Assembly: GCA_020200195.1 (NCBI GenBank)
Contig: JAIVJE010000008.1
Location: 1 to 25,859, forward strand
Reading direction: 5' to 3'
From: Acidobacteriota bacterium
GTDB lineage: Bacteria; Acidobacteriota; Vicinamibacteria; Vicinamibacterales; 2-12-FULL-66-21
DNA length: 25,859 nt
In this document: positions 8,040-15,267 of the stretch, one piece after another
Position numbering within the stretch: the stretch's first letter is position 1
Layout: every line of letters starts with the position of its first letter
Translations under genes and position numbers: made by a program
The notes under the pieces: generated by a model
The model's input: the letters and a program-made list of their open reading frames with translations, nothing else
Told to the model about the DNA's origin: nothing
Database searches by the model: none

Positions 8040-9478
8040 CTGATTACGCCGCCATCATTCCGATCGTGATCGTGGCGTTATCCGGCACCGCGGCGATGCT
8101 GGCTGAAGCCTTCCGTCAGCCGGGCGAGCGTATGCCGATCGCGGGGCTCGGTCTGATCGGGCTGGCCGGCGCCGCCCTCGCGTCGGTCTTTCTCTGGGAT
8201 AGCGACGCCCGCAGCTTCGGCGTCATCCGGTCGGACAATTTCGCGCTTTTCATCAACCTCATCCTCTGCGTCATCGGCGTCCTGACGATGTTGTTTTCGA
8301 ATGAGGTAGTGGAGCGGGAGCAACTACCCGCAGGGGAGTATTACGCGCTGACGCTCTATGGCATCTGCGGGATGATGATGATGGCCGCCGCTGACGATCT
8401 GCTGATCATTTTCCTGGCGCTCGAGGTGCTGTCGCTGTCGGTTTATGTGCTGACGGGCCTTCGCCGCGCGAGCGAGGCCAGTGCGGAGGCGGCGTTCAAG
8501 TATTTCCTGCTCGGCTCGTTTTCTAGTGCCTTCTTCCTCTACGGTGTGGCGTTTGCGTTCGCGATCTCCGGCTCGACCCGGCTGGATCAGATTGGCGTGG
8601 CGCTGTCCGCGCAGGGCGCCGGCACGCCGCCGACGCTCGCGCTTCTCGCCGTCGGCCTGCTCGCCGTGGGCTTCGCCTTCAAGGTATCGGCGGTGCCGTT
8701 CCATATGTGGACGCCCGATGCGTACGAAGGCGCACCGACGATCGTGACGGCGTTCATGTCGACCGGGGTGAAGGCGGCGGCCTTCGCCGCGTTCGTGCGT
8801 GTGTTTCTCTCGCCGCTCGAGCCGCTGCAGGCGCAGTGGGTGCCGATCCTGTCGGCCGTTGCCGGCGTCACGATGATCCTGGGCACCGTCGTCGGCGTGG
8901 CGCAGACGAACATCAAACGGATGCTCGCGTACTCGAGTATCGCGCACGCCGGCTATCTGCTGATCGGCCTGATTTCGAACTCACCGACCAACGGCGCCGG
9001 TAAGGCTGCGGTGCTGTTCTATCTGCTGACGTACGCGGTGACCAACCTCGGCGCGCTCGGGATCGTGGCCCTGTTGGGAACCCTTCAGAACCAGCACGAC
9101 GAGCTGCGGGACTTCGCCGGCCTCTGGAAGTCGCGGCCTGTGCTCGCAGGGCTGATGACCGTGTTCCTGCTGTCGCTGGGCGGACTGCCGCCCACCGCCG
9201 GGTTCATCGCCAAGTGGTACATCTTCACCGCGGCTGTCCAGGAAGGGCATTACTGGCTCGCCATCATCGGCGTACTGACGAGCGTCGTGTCGGTGTTCTT
9301 CTATCTGCGCATTGTCGTCATGATGTACATGACGGAAGGCACGGAAACCCCGCGTCCACGCGTGCCGGCAACCGCGATGGCCGGCCTGGCGCTGGCGACG
9401 GCGGCCGTGTTCTACCTCGGCGTGCTGCCGACAAGAATCCTCGATCTCGCGCTCGCCTCCATCGCAACCATTTTCTGA
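8036..9478 (+). CDS. nuoN: NADH-quinone oxidoreductase subunit N (antiporter-like)
   Basis: This 480-residue antiporter-like subunit is the last gene of the visible complex I operon. The membrane charges expected for proton pumping are present: E130 in FLALEVLSLSVYVLTGL, K216 in FAFKVSAVPFHMWTPDAYEG, a lysine in STGVKAAAFAAFVRVF, and FIAKWYIF in the C-terminal half. The start at 8036 overlaps the nuoM stop (ATGA) and gives a normal N-terminal hydrophobic helix; upstream extensions lie inside nuoM. No clear intrinsic terminator is visible in the 16 bases between this stop and the end of the convergent permease remnant. Confidence 0.96.
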   Translation: MTDYAAIIPIVIVALSGTAAMLAEAFRQPGERMPIAGLGLIGLAGAALASVFLWDSDARSFGVIRSDNFALFINLILCVIGVLTMLFSNEVVEREQLPAGEYYALTLYGICGMMMMAAADDLLIIFLALEVLSLSVYVLTGLRRASEASAEAAFKYFLLGSFSSAFFLYGVAFAFAISGSTRLDQIGVALSAQGAGTPPTLALLAVGLLAVGFAFKVSAVPFHMWTPDAYEGAPTIVTAFMSTGVKAAAFAAFVRVFLSPLEPLQAQWVPILSAVAGVTMILGTVVGVAQTNIKRMLAYSSIAHAGYLLIGLISNSPTNGAGKAAVLFYLLTYAVTNLGALGIVALLGTLQNQHDELRDFAGLWKSRPVLAGLMTVFLLSLGGLPPTAGFIAKWYIFTAAVQEGHYWLAIIGVLTSVVSVFFYLRIVVMMYMTEGTETPRPRVPATAMAGLALATAAVFYLGVLPTRILDLALASIATIF

Positions 9479-9494
9479 CGACGCGGGGCGGCTC

Positions 9495-10575
9495 CTATTC
9501 GGACCGGAGCGACGTGATCGGATCGATCCGCGCCGCGCGGCGGGTTGCAATGTAGCTCGCGAGCAGGGCGATTGCGGTCAACATCACCGAGATGCCGCCG
9601 AACGTGAGCGGGTCGGTGCCGCGAACGTCGTACAGCAGGCTGTGCATGAATCGTGTCAGAGCGAAGGCCCCGGCGAGGCCGATCGCGACACCAATGATGG
9701 CCACGGTCATGCCCTGCCTGAGCACGAGGCTGAGAATCCCGGACGGGGTGGCCCCGAGCGCGATCCGGATCCCGATCTCCCGCGAACCCTGGTTGACGAG
9801 ATAAGCCATGACGCCGTAAATCCCGATCGTCGCCAGCGCCAGCGCGAGCACGGCAAACATCGAGAGCAGCAACATGGAGAAACGCTGCCGTGCCAATGAC
9901 GCTTCGACCCGCTCGCCCATCGTCCGCACGCGGTACACCGGCAGGTCGGGATCGATTCCCGCGATGGCGTTCTTGACGGCGGAGGCCAGCGCGGCGGGAT
10001 CGCCGCGATGCGCCCGTCCGTTTCCAGCGCGTACTGTTTCACGCGTCCGACGACGCCGACGACCGTGCGCCAGGGTGCGGTGGACTTCAAATCCCCGAAC
10101 CGTATTCGCTTTCCGACGGCATCTTCGTTGGCCAGAGCTGCGCCGCCATGTACTCGTCTACGATCACGACGCGCGAATTGCTCGCGATGTCTTGCGGCGT
10201 GAAGTACCGACCCCTACGCAGCGGGATCTCCATCGCCTCGAAGTAACGCGCTCCGACCACGCGTTGATCCGCGTTGATGAAGTTTTCGCCGGGCGGCGGC
10301 GTGCGACCTTCGACCGTGATCGGTCCCCAGGCGAAGTACTGGCTCAGGGGAAGGGACGTGACGCCGCCGGAGGCGGTCACACCGGGCAGCCGATCGAGCC
10401 GGTCCCACAGTTCGCGATACGTATTCAACACGTCCTGCGACTCAGCATATTTGCGGCCGCTCATCGCGAGTTCGATCGACAGCACGCCGGTGATCTGCGG
10501 CTGCTCGGCGAGATCGCGGCCGAACAGGGCTGCGAGCTCGGTCGCGAGGTGCACACGATCGGCCTGACGCAGCAA
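9495..10575 (-). pseudogene. Decayed FtsX/MacB-like ABC permease (acidobacterial duplicated-permease type), C-terminal half only
   Basis: Read on the minus strand, three pieces in different frames line up with the second half of the roughly 800-residue ADOP-type permeases. Piece 1 (10575 down to about 10128) is a periplasmic MacB-type domain with RLPGVTASGGVTSLPLS and GARYFEAMEIPLRRGRYF. Piece 2 (about 10127-10015) continues with DAVGKRIRFGDLKS and WRTVVGVVG. Piece 3 (about 10005-9495) reads GDPAALASAVKNAIAGIDPD, then three transmembrane segments with REIGIRIALGA and the terminal DPITSLRSE. The first break looks like one lost base (WPNEDAVGK restored by adding one). The second also lacks about 20-25 residues. 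The first half of the family is absent. It could be a decayed gene or, for the single-base break, a sequencing error. Confidence 0.82.
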
Positions 10576-10759
10576 TTCAGCCCGGCATCACGAGCTCCAG
10601 AAACGCATTGCGCCGCATCGTCCGTGTGCCGATTCGCATGCGGAGCGCCGTCACGAGCATTCCGGCGGACATCCGTGCTCCGTCGCGTCCGTGGAGGAAC
10701 GTGTAGCGATGGTCTCCAGATGCGGCACCGTCAGCTCCCGGATGAACGCCGGAGGGCGT

Positions 10760-12127
10760 TCACAGAGGAGCGAGCCCGGCTACCATCGCAATCAATGCCG
10801 CATCCTGCTGGAGCAGGACGGTGCGGAGATCGAGAACGACACGGCCATCGTCGATGCGCGCAATGATCGGGGGGTCGAGCGCGCGCAGCCTCGTCGCGAG
10901 ATCGTCGGCGGTGAGCGCAGAGTGGGTGAGGGCGATCAGTCGTGTCGGCAGCGATGCCCCGGGCGCGCTGCCGCCGCCTATCGTCGACTCTCCATCGATG
11001 ACGGAAGCGCCGAACCCGCTCTTCGCGAGCGCGGCCGCTGCGCGTTCTGCCCGCGGACCGACCTCGCCGGCGGTCAGCGTCATCATGCGGAGCACCGGGA
11101 CATCCGACAGTGCGCGGCCCGCCGCGTAGTGTTCGAGCGTTGCCTCGAGGGCCGCATACGTCATTTTGTCCACTCGCAGCGCACGCATCAGCGGATGACG
11201 CTTCACTGCGTTCACGAGTCCATCGGCGCCCGCGACGATGCCCGACTGGGGACCGCCGAGCAATTTGTCGCCGCTGAACATCACGAGGTCCACGCCGTCG
11301 GTCAGGCTTTGAGACACCAAGGGTTCCTCGCGCAATCCAGCTACGCCAGGCACCGGCTCCAGATACCCGCTGCCGAGATCTTCCGCGAGCGGAATGTTGA
11401 ACCTTTTCGCGAGGTTGGCGAGATCAGCCGCTGTGGGCCGCTCGACGAAGCCTTCAATCCGGAAATTGGAGGGGTGCACGCGCAGGATCAGCGCCGTGTT
11501 CTCGCTGATCGCTGCGGCGTAATCGGCGACGCGCGTGCGGTTCGTCGTGCCCACTTCACGCAGAATCGCACCCGACTGCGCCATCACGTCGGGTACGCGG
11601 AAGCCCCCGCCAATTTCGACCAGCTCCCCGCGGGAGATCACCACCTCGCGCCCCGCCGCCAGCGCCGCGAGCGTCACCAGCGTCGCCGCCGCGTTGTTGT
11701 TCACGACGACGGCAGCCGCGGCTCCGGTGAGCTGACAGATCAGACGTTCCGCATGCACGTCGCGGCGCCCGCGGGCGCCGCTGGCCAGGTCGTACTCGAG
11801 ATTGGTATAGCCGGCCGCCAACTCCGCGACACGCGAGGCCGCGGAAGAATCGAGCGGCGCGCGCCCCAGGTTGGTGTGGATGATGACCCCGGTCGCGTTG
11901 ATCACCGCGCGCAGCGACGGGGCGGCGGCGCGAGCGAGCCGCCCCGGCACGCCTTGTTCGATGGCACCCACGACATCGCTCGTCAGTTCGCCCGCTGCCG
12001 CACGTGCGCGAACCGCGGCGGCTTCCGCGCGCAACGCCTCGATGAGCGCACTCCTGCCGTAGCGCGCCTCGAGCGGGCGCATGGCCTCACGCTGGCGGAG
12101 CTGTTCTATCGAAGGAATGGAGCGCAT
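10760..12127 (-). CDS. selA: L-seryl-tRNA(Sec) selenium transferase
   Basis: SelA converts seryl-tRNA(Sec) to selenocysteinyl-tRNA(Sec) using selenophosphate, with pyridoxal phosphate as cofactor. The product is 455 residues, close to the usual length of about 460. The PLP lysine is K288 in LVMFSGDKLLGGPQSG. Other family blocks are INATGVIIHTNLGRAPL near residue 76, NNNAAATLV near 143, and EVGTTNRT near 191. The N-terminus (RSIPSIEQL) matches the typical SelA start, supporting ATG 12127. The usual partner selB does not follow; downstream are 184 bases without a recognisable gene and then a decayed permease. No tRNA-Sec or selD is in the window. The weak upstream sequence offers no convincing Shine-Dalgarno. 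Confidence 0.93.
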   Translation of the reverse strand: MRSIPSIEQLRQREAMRPLEARYGRSALIEALRAEAAAVRARAAAGELTSDVVGAIEQGVPGRLARAAAPSLRAVINATGVIIHTNLGRAPLDSSAASRVAELAAGYTNLEYDLASGARGRRDVHAERLICQLTGAAAAVVVNNNAAATLVTLAALAAGREVVISRGELVEIGGGFRVPDVMAQSGAILREVGTTNRTRVADYAAAISENTALILRVHPSNFRIEGFVERPTAADLANLAKRFNIPLAEDLGSGYLEPVPGVAGLREEPLVSQSLTDGVDLVMFSGDKLLGGPQSGIVAGADGLVNAVKRHPLMRALRVDKMTYAALEATLEHYAAGRALSDVPVLRMMTLTAGEVGPRAERAAAALAKSGFGASVIDGESTIGGGSAPGASLPTRLIALTHSALTADDLATRLRALDPPIIARIDDGRVVLDLRTVLLQQDAALIAMVAGLAPL

Positions 12128-12151
12128 CTCGGCACGGCGATGTTGCCACTT

Positions 12152-12179
12152 TTGGTGCTCGTGGCTTTCAGGATATCAT
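12152..12179 (+). promoter_or_regulatory. Possible promoter for the hypothetical gene at 12203
   Basis: TTGGTG at 12152-12157 and TATCAT at 12174-12179 are separated by 16 bases and lie in the 75-base gap between the divergent selA and hypothetical genes. The predicted start of transcription would leave a leader of about 17 bases with no clear ribosome binding site. The -35 match is modest, so this is a tentative call. Confidence 0.35.
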
Positions 12180-12202
12180 CGCCATTCTTCGTCTCACACA
12201 CC

Positions 12203-12661
12203 ATGAAACCCTCGGAACCGCCCGTGCAAACGACTTCCGACAACACGGCGCCGCACGTGCCGGTACCCGCTTACCGTCCCGTCGAGCGGTTCTGGCCGTA
12301 CGTCGATCTGCCCGAGCAGCCGAGCGACGAGGAGCTCGCGAAGCTCGATCCCGAGCTGAGCGAGGCGTTGTTCGGCACGCCGCGGGCGCCGTTCTCCATC
12401 TCGCTCGAGTTCCCGCGCTTTGATGGACCGGACTACGAGCGCGCGCTCGCGCTCGCGCGCGCGTCGGTGGAGTATCGCGAAATCGGTCCGGAGGCCATGC
12501 GGCGGCACCGGGCGCGCTTCTATCCCGCCGACGCGCTGAAGCTCCGCGAGCTGTTCGAGATCGTCGGCCGCTTCGACGCGTGTGACGTGCTGATCGATGA
12601 CCGCCCCGTGCCCTACGCCCGGGAGTTGTGGCTCCCGCTGACGTGGTTTCTCATCCGTTGA
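12203..12661 (+). CDS. Hypothetical protein, soluble, acidic/proline-rich N-terminus
   Basis: This is a 152-residue protein I do not recognise. The first 40 residues are rich in Pro, Thr and Glu and probably disordered (VPVPAYRPVERFWPYVDLPE). The rest looks folded and alpha-helical, with PSDEELAKLDPELSEALFG, a short strand-like ISLEFPRF, a helix around DYERALALARASVEY, and the C-terminal WLPLTWFLIR. No signal peptide or transmembrane segment is evident. The start at ATG 12203 was chosen because upstream extension runs antisense through all of selA and is a shadow. It is followed 15 bases later by another small gene in the same direction, so the two are probably co-transcribed. Confidence 0.75.
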   Translation: MKPSEPPVQTTSDNTAPHVPVPAYRPVERFWPYVDLPEQPSDEELAKLDPELSEALFGTPRAPFSISLEFPRFDGPDYERALALARASVEYREIGPEAMRRHRARFYPADALKLRELFEIVGRFDACDVLIDDRPVPYARELWLPLTWFLIR

Positions 12662-12676
12662 CGGGGGTGGCGCGCG

Positions 12677-13267
12677 GTGGCCCAGCCGACCGACATCCAG
12701 CGTGATCTGCTGGCGCTGACCGCGGATCTGAAGCGGCTCGAGGCGGAGTACAACATGTTCTTCGCCGGCCGCCTTCCGCGTCCGCCATGGGAAACCCGCG
12801 GCCGGGTCGAGGCGCTCATCAAGCGCTGGGACCGCGGGCACATTCAAGGGTCCGCCGAACGATTCCGCTTCGAGACCCTCCAGTCCCGCTTTCAGACGTT
12901 CGTGGATCTCTGGGATCGCGGCATGCGCGCGCGCGAAGAAGGGCGCCCGGGACCATTCATGCAGCCTCCCCCGAAAACGCCGCCGAAAAAGAAAGCAGAG
13001 CCGGGGGAGAGCAAGGTGCTCCAGGTGACAGCGTTCATAGATCCGATGCGCGAGATGGACAAGCTGCACTCGCTCTACGACACCTTGATGGACGCCCGCC
13101 GTGAGACCGGAGGCGACGTGGTGCCGTTCCACAAGTTCGCCGCGCTCGTGAAGGACCAGGTCTCGAAGCTCCGCGAGTCCGGGAACCCTGAGGTTGCCTT
13201 CCGGGTCGCGATGAAGGATGGAAAGGTGAACTTTACGGTGCGGGGGTTGAAAGGCGCGAAGGAGTGA
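12677..13267 (+). CDS. Uncharacterised protein resembling the MXAN_5187 C-terminal-domain family
   Basis: The product is 196 residues, starting at GTG 12677 after a G-rich stretch. Residues 1-90 form a charged helical domain with RLEAEYNMFFAGRLPRPPWE, a KRWDRGHIQGSAERFRF segment and RFQTFVDLWDRG. A linker of about 25 residues rich in Pro and Lys follows (PPPKTPPKKKAE), then a C-terminal domain with DPMREMDKLHSLYDTLMDA and VPFHKFAALVKDQVSKLR. The pattern resembles proteins annotated in myxobacteria and acidobacteria by the MXAN_5187 C-terminal domain, whose function I do not know; this assignment is from memory of the family and only moderately sure. No membrane segment is seen. It is convergent with the cold-shock gene. 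Confidence 0.72.
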   Translation: MAQPTDIQRDLLALTADLKRLEAEYNMFFAGRLPRPPWETRGRVEALIKRWDRGHIQGSAERFRFETLQSRFQTFVDLWDRGMRAREEGRPGPFMQPPPKTPPKKKAEPGESKVLQVTAFIDPMREMDKLHSLYDTLMDARRETGGDVVPFHKFAALVKDQVSKLRESGNPEVAFRVAMKDGKVNFTVRGLKGAKE

Positions 13268-13268
13268 T

Positions 13269-13294
13269 CCGGAGGCGCCGCGAGGCGCCCCCGG
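13269..13294. terminator. GC-rich hairpin between convergent genes, possible bidirectional terminator
   Basis: Two GGCGCC blocks flank a GCGA loop, extended outward by CCGG/CCGG with one mismatch, giving about 10 base pairs. It lies in the 41-base gap between the end of the gene at 12677-13267 (+) and the end of the cold-shock gene (-). There is no real T tract on either side (TTGCTAAT on +), so termination strength is uncertain. Confidence 0.45.
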
Positions 13295-13308
13295 TTGCTA
13301 ATCGAAAG

Positions 13309-13515
13309 TCAGCTTGGTTTGGTGACGTTGCCGGCCTGCGGGCCCTTGGGACCGTCAACGATTTCGAATTCGACCGCCTGGCCCTCCTCGAGCGTCCGGA
13401 ACCCGTTTCCCTGGACCGCCGAGAAGTGGACGAACACGTCGCTGCCACCTTCGCGTTCGATGAAACCGTAACCCTTGGCGTTGTTGAACCACTTGACCTT
13501 GCCTGTGATACGCAT
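13309..13515 (-). CDS. cspA: Cold-shock domain protein, CspA family
   Basis: This is a 68-residue single-domain OB-fold protein that binds single-stranded RNA/DNA. RNP1 is KGYGFI at residues 14-19 and RNP2 is VFVHF at 27-31; GKVKWFNNAKG near the N-terminus and the C-terminal GPQAGNV are canonical. The start at 13515 is chosen from the family N-terminus (MRITGKVKWF) and an AGGA-containing ribosome binding site about 10 bases upstream; an upstream in-frame extension to 13596 has no family support. It is transcribed divergently from purH, from a promoter at 13657-13686, giving a leader of about 135 bases, long as is common for cspA genes. The paralogue class (cold-induced or constitutive) cannot be told from the sequence. 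Confidence 0.95.
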   Translation of the reverse strand: MRITGKVKWFNNAKGYGFIEREGGSDVFVHFSAVQGNGFRTLEEGQAVEFEIVDGPKGPQAGNVTKPS

Positions 13516-13596
13516 CGTACTTATCCTGCCTTGCAATTGCGCGGCGCGCGCCGCCTGACACCCGCCCGCCACCGTCCGGTGGATGGCAGCGGACAC

Positions 13597-13621
13597 AAAA
13601 AAAGACCGCGAGTGCGCGGCC
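13597..13621 (-). terminator. Intrinsic-terminator-like hairpin plus T7 inside the cspA leader
   Basis: On the minus strand GGCCGCG pairs with CGCGGTC around a CACT loop (7 pairs, one of them G-T), directly followed by seven T at 13603-13597. It lies about 30-55 bases downstream of the predicted cspA transcription start and about 80 bases before the cspA start codon, so read-through of it is needed for cspA expression. Two other small inverted repeats flank it in the leader (13633-13648 and 13569-13582). The structure is seen directly; a role in attenuation is inferred. Confidence 0.7.
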
Positions 13622-13656
13622 TCGGCTTACGACGCTGGCCCGCCAGCGCCAAACCC

Positions 13657-13686
13657 ATAGTACCGGCGTTAGGCCGAAAAAGTCAA
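13657..13686 (-). promoter_or_regulatory. Sigma70-type promoter of cspA
   Basis: On the minus strand TTGACT (13686-13681) and TACTAT (13662-13657) are separated by 18 bases. The expected start of transcription is near 13650. The -35 box lies only 14 bases from the purH start codon, so the purH leader and the cspA promoter occupy the same DNA. Confidence 0.75.
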
Positions 13687-13700
13687 GAAAATCGGCACTT

Positions 13701-15260
13701 ATGCGTGCAATTCTGAGCGTGTCGGACAAGAGCGGGCTCATCGAGCTCGGCCAGGGGCTGGCCGCCCGCGCGGTCGAGCTCGTCTCGACCGGCGGCACCG
13801 CCCGAGTCCTTGCGGCGGCCGGCCTTCCGGTCGTCGGCGTATCCGACGTCACCGGGTTCCCCGAGATGATGGACGGTCGGGTGAAAACGCTCCACCCCGC
13901 GATTCATGGCGGCATCCTCGCGCGCCGCGATCGTCCGGACGACCTCCAAGCCATTGCCCGGCACGGCATCACGCCTGTCGATCTCGTCGTCGTGAATCTG
14001 TATCCGTTCGCTGAGGCGGCGTCGAACCCTGACATGCCGTTCGACGGGCTCGTCGAGGAGATCGACATCGGCGGGCCGAGTCTCCTCCGCGCGGCGGCGA
14101 AGAACTTCCGCGATGTGCTGGTGGTCGTGGATCCCGCCGACTACCCGAAAGTGCTCGAGGAGCTTGCCCGGGATGGTGGCGCGACGCTGGCGTTCCGGTT
14201 CAGACTGATGCAGAAGGCGTTCGCGCACACTGCGCAGTACGACAGCACTATTGCCATGACGATGAAATGCGTCGATACGGCCGGTGGTGTGATGACCCGA
14301 CTGCCGATGACGGCGAACCACGGCGAGCGAAGGACGCTGCGGTACGGAGAGAATCCGCACCAGAAAGCGTCATGGATCGCGGGCAGTATGCCGCATCGCG
14401 CGCCCTGGCAGGTGCACCAGGGAAAGGAATTGTCCTACACGAACCTGCTGGATCTGGATGCGGCCGCCAGGATCGTGCTCGAGTTTTCCGAGCCGGCGGC
14501 AGTGTTCATCAAGCACACAAACCCGTGTGGCGTCGCGACCGCGGCGACGATCGCCGAAGCATGTGTGCGCGCCAGGGAGGCCGATCCGCTGTCCGCATTC
14601 GGCGGCATCGTCGGTGTCAACCAGGCCGTGGACGCCGACACGGCGCGTGCGCTGACGTCCACGTTCATCGAGGCGGTGATCGCGCCGTTCGTATCCGGCG
14701 AGGCGAAGTCGATTCTCGCCGGTAAGCCGAACCTCCGCGTGGTGACCGCAGATTTCGCGACGCTCGTTCCGGCGTCGTCCGAGCCGGTCGAGGAAGTGCA
14801 GTCGTTTCTTGGCGGCGTCCTTCTGCAGGAGCCGGATCGGGTGACAGAGGCACAGGATCCATGGCCGCTTGCCGACTTTCCGACCGTCGTGACGAAACGA
14901 ATTCCCTCTGCCGACGAATGGACCGCGCTGCGGTTCGCATGGCGAGTCTGTGCACACGTGAAATCGAACGCCGTCGTCTTCACCAGCACGGACCGGACGC
15001 TGGCGATTGGAGCAGGGCAGATGAGCCGAGTCGATGCGGTGAAAGTGGCGGTGATGAAAGCGCACGGCGGGCTGCAGGGCTCCGTTGCCGCCTCCGACGC
15101 GTTCTTTCCCTTCAGGGACGGTCTCGATGCCATCGCTGATGCCGGGGCCGTGGCGGTCATTCAGCCGGGCGGATCGGTGCGCGACGCGGAAGTGATCGCC
15201 GCCGCAGACGAGCGCGGAATCGCGATGGTGTTCACGGGGCGTCGGCATTTCAGGCACTGA
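13701..15260 (+). CDS. purH: Bifunctional AICAR transformylase / IMP cyclohydrolase
   Basis: PurH performs the last two steps of purine synthesis: formylation of AICAR using 10-formyl-tetrahydrofolate, then ring closure to IMP. The product is 519 residues, the usual size. The N-terminal MGS-like cyclohydrolase domain shows SVSDKSGLIELGQGL, STGGTARVL, GFPEMMDGRVKTLHP and the NLYPF and EEIDIGGPSLLRAAAKN blocks. The transformylase domain shows LRYGENPHQKA, then K271-H272 in the catalytic IKHTNPCGVA and DPLSAFGGI, ending with QPGGSVRD and MVFTGRRHFRH. The start at ATG 13701 gives the canonical N-terminus; no strong ribosome binding site is visible. The next gene starts 7 bases after the stop. Confidence 0.97.
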   Translation: MRAILSVSDKSGLIELGQGLAARAVELVSTGGTARVLAAAGLPVVGVSDVTGFPEMMDGRVKTLHPAIHGGILARRDRPDDLQAIARHGITPVDLVVVNLYPFAEAASNPDMPFDGLVEEIDIGGPSLLRAAAKNFRDVLVVVDPADYPKVLEELARDGGATLAFRFRLMQKAFAHTAQYDSTIAMTMKCVDTAGGVMTRLPMTANHGERRTLRYGENPHQKASWIAGSMPHRAPWQVHQGKELSYTNLLDLDAAARIVLEFSEPAAVFIKHTNPCGVATAATIAEACVRAREADPLSAFGGIVGVNQAVDADTARALTSTFIEAVIAPFVSGEAKSILAGKPNLRVVTADFATLVPASSEPVEEVQSFLGGVLLQEPDRVTEAQDPWPLADFPTVVTKRIPSADEWTALRFAWRVCAHVKSNAVVFTSTDRTLAIGAGQMSRVDAVKVAVMKAHGGLQGSVAASDAFFPFRDGLDAIADAGAVAVIQPGGSVRDAEVIAAADERGIAMVFTGRRHFRH

Positions 15261-15267
15261 TCCAGCT

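Noticed and set aside
10576..10759. Possible tRNA-Sec, selB start or permease N-terminal remnant between selA and the permease pseudogene
   Set aside because: No cloverleaf or TCA anticodon arm, no GTP-binding motif, and no recognisable permease sequence in any frame on either strand.
10580..10762. selA TGA stop followed by 60 more in-frame codons, possible selenocysteine read-through of SelA itself
   Set aside because: SelA already has its full family length before the TGA. The extension resembles no domain I know, its codon third positions are not GC-biased like real genes here, and I see no convincing SECIS-like hairpin after the TGA.
10691..12202. Long + strand open frame leading into the hypothetical gene at 12203
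   Set aside because: It is antisense to selA and biased in composition as expected for a shadow frame in high-GC DNA.
13516..13596. N-terminal extension of the cold-shock protein
   Set aside because: The family begins at MRITGKVKWF, and an AGGA ribosome binding site precedes the ATG at 13515.
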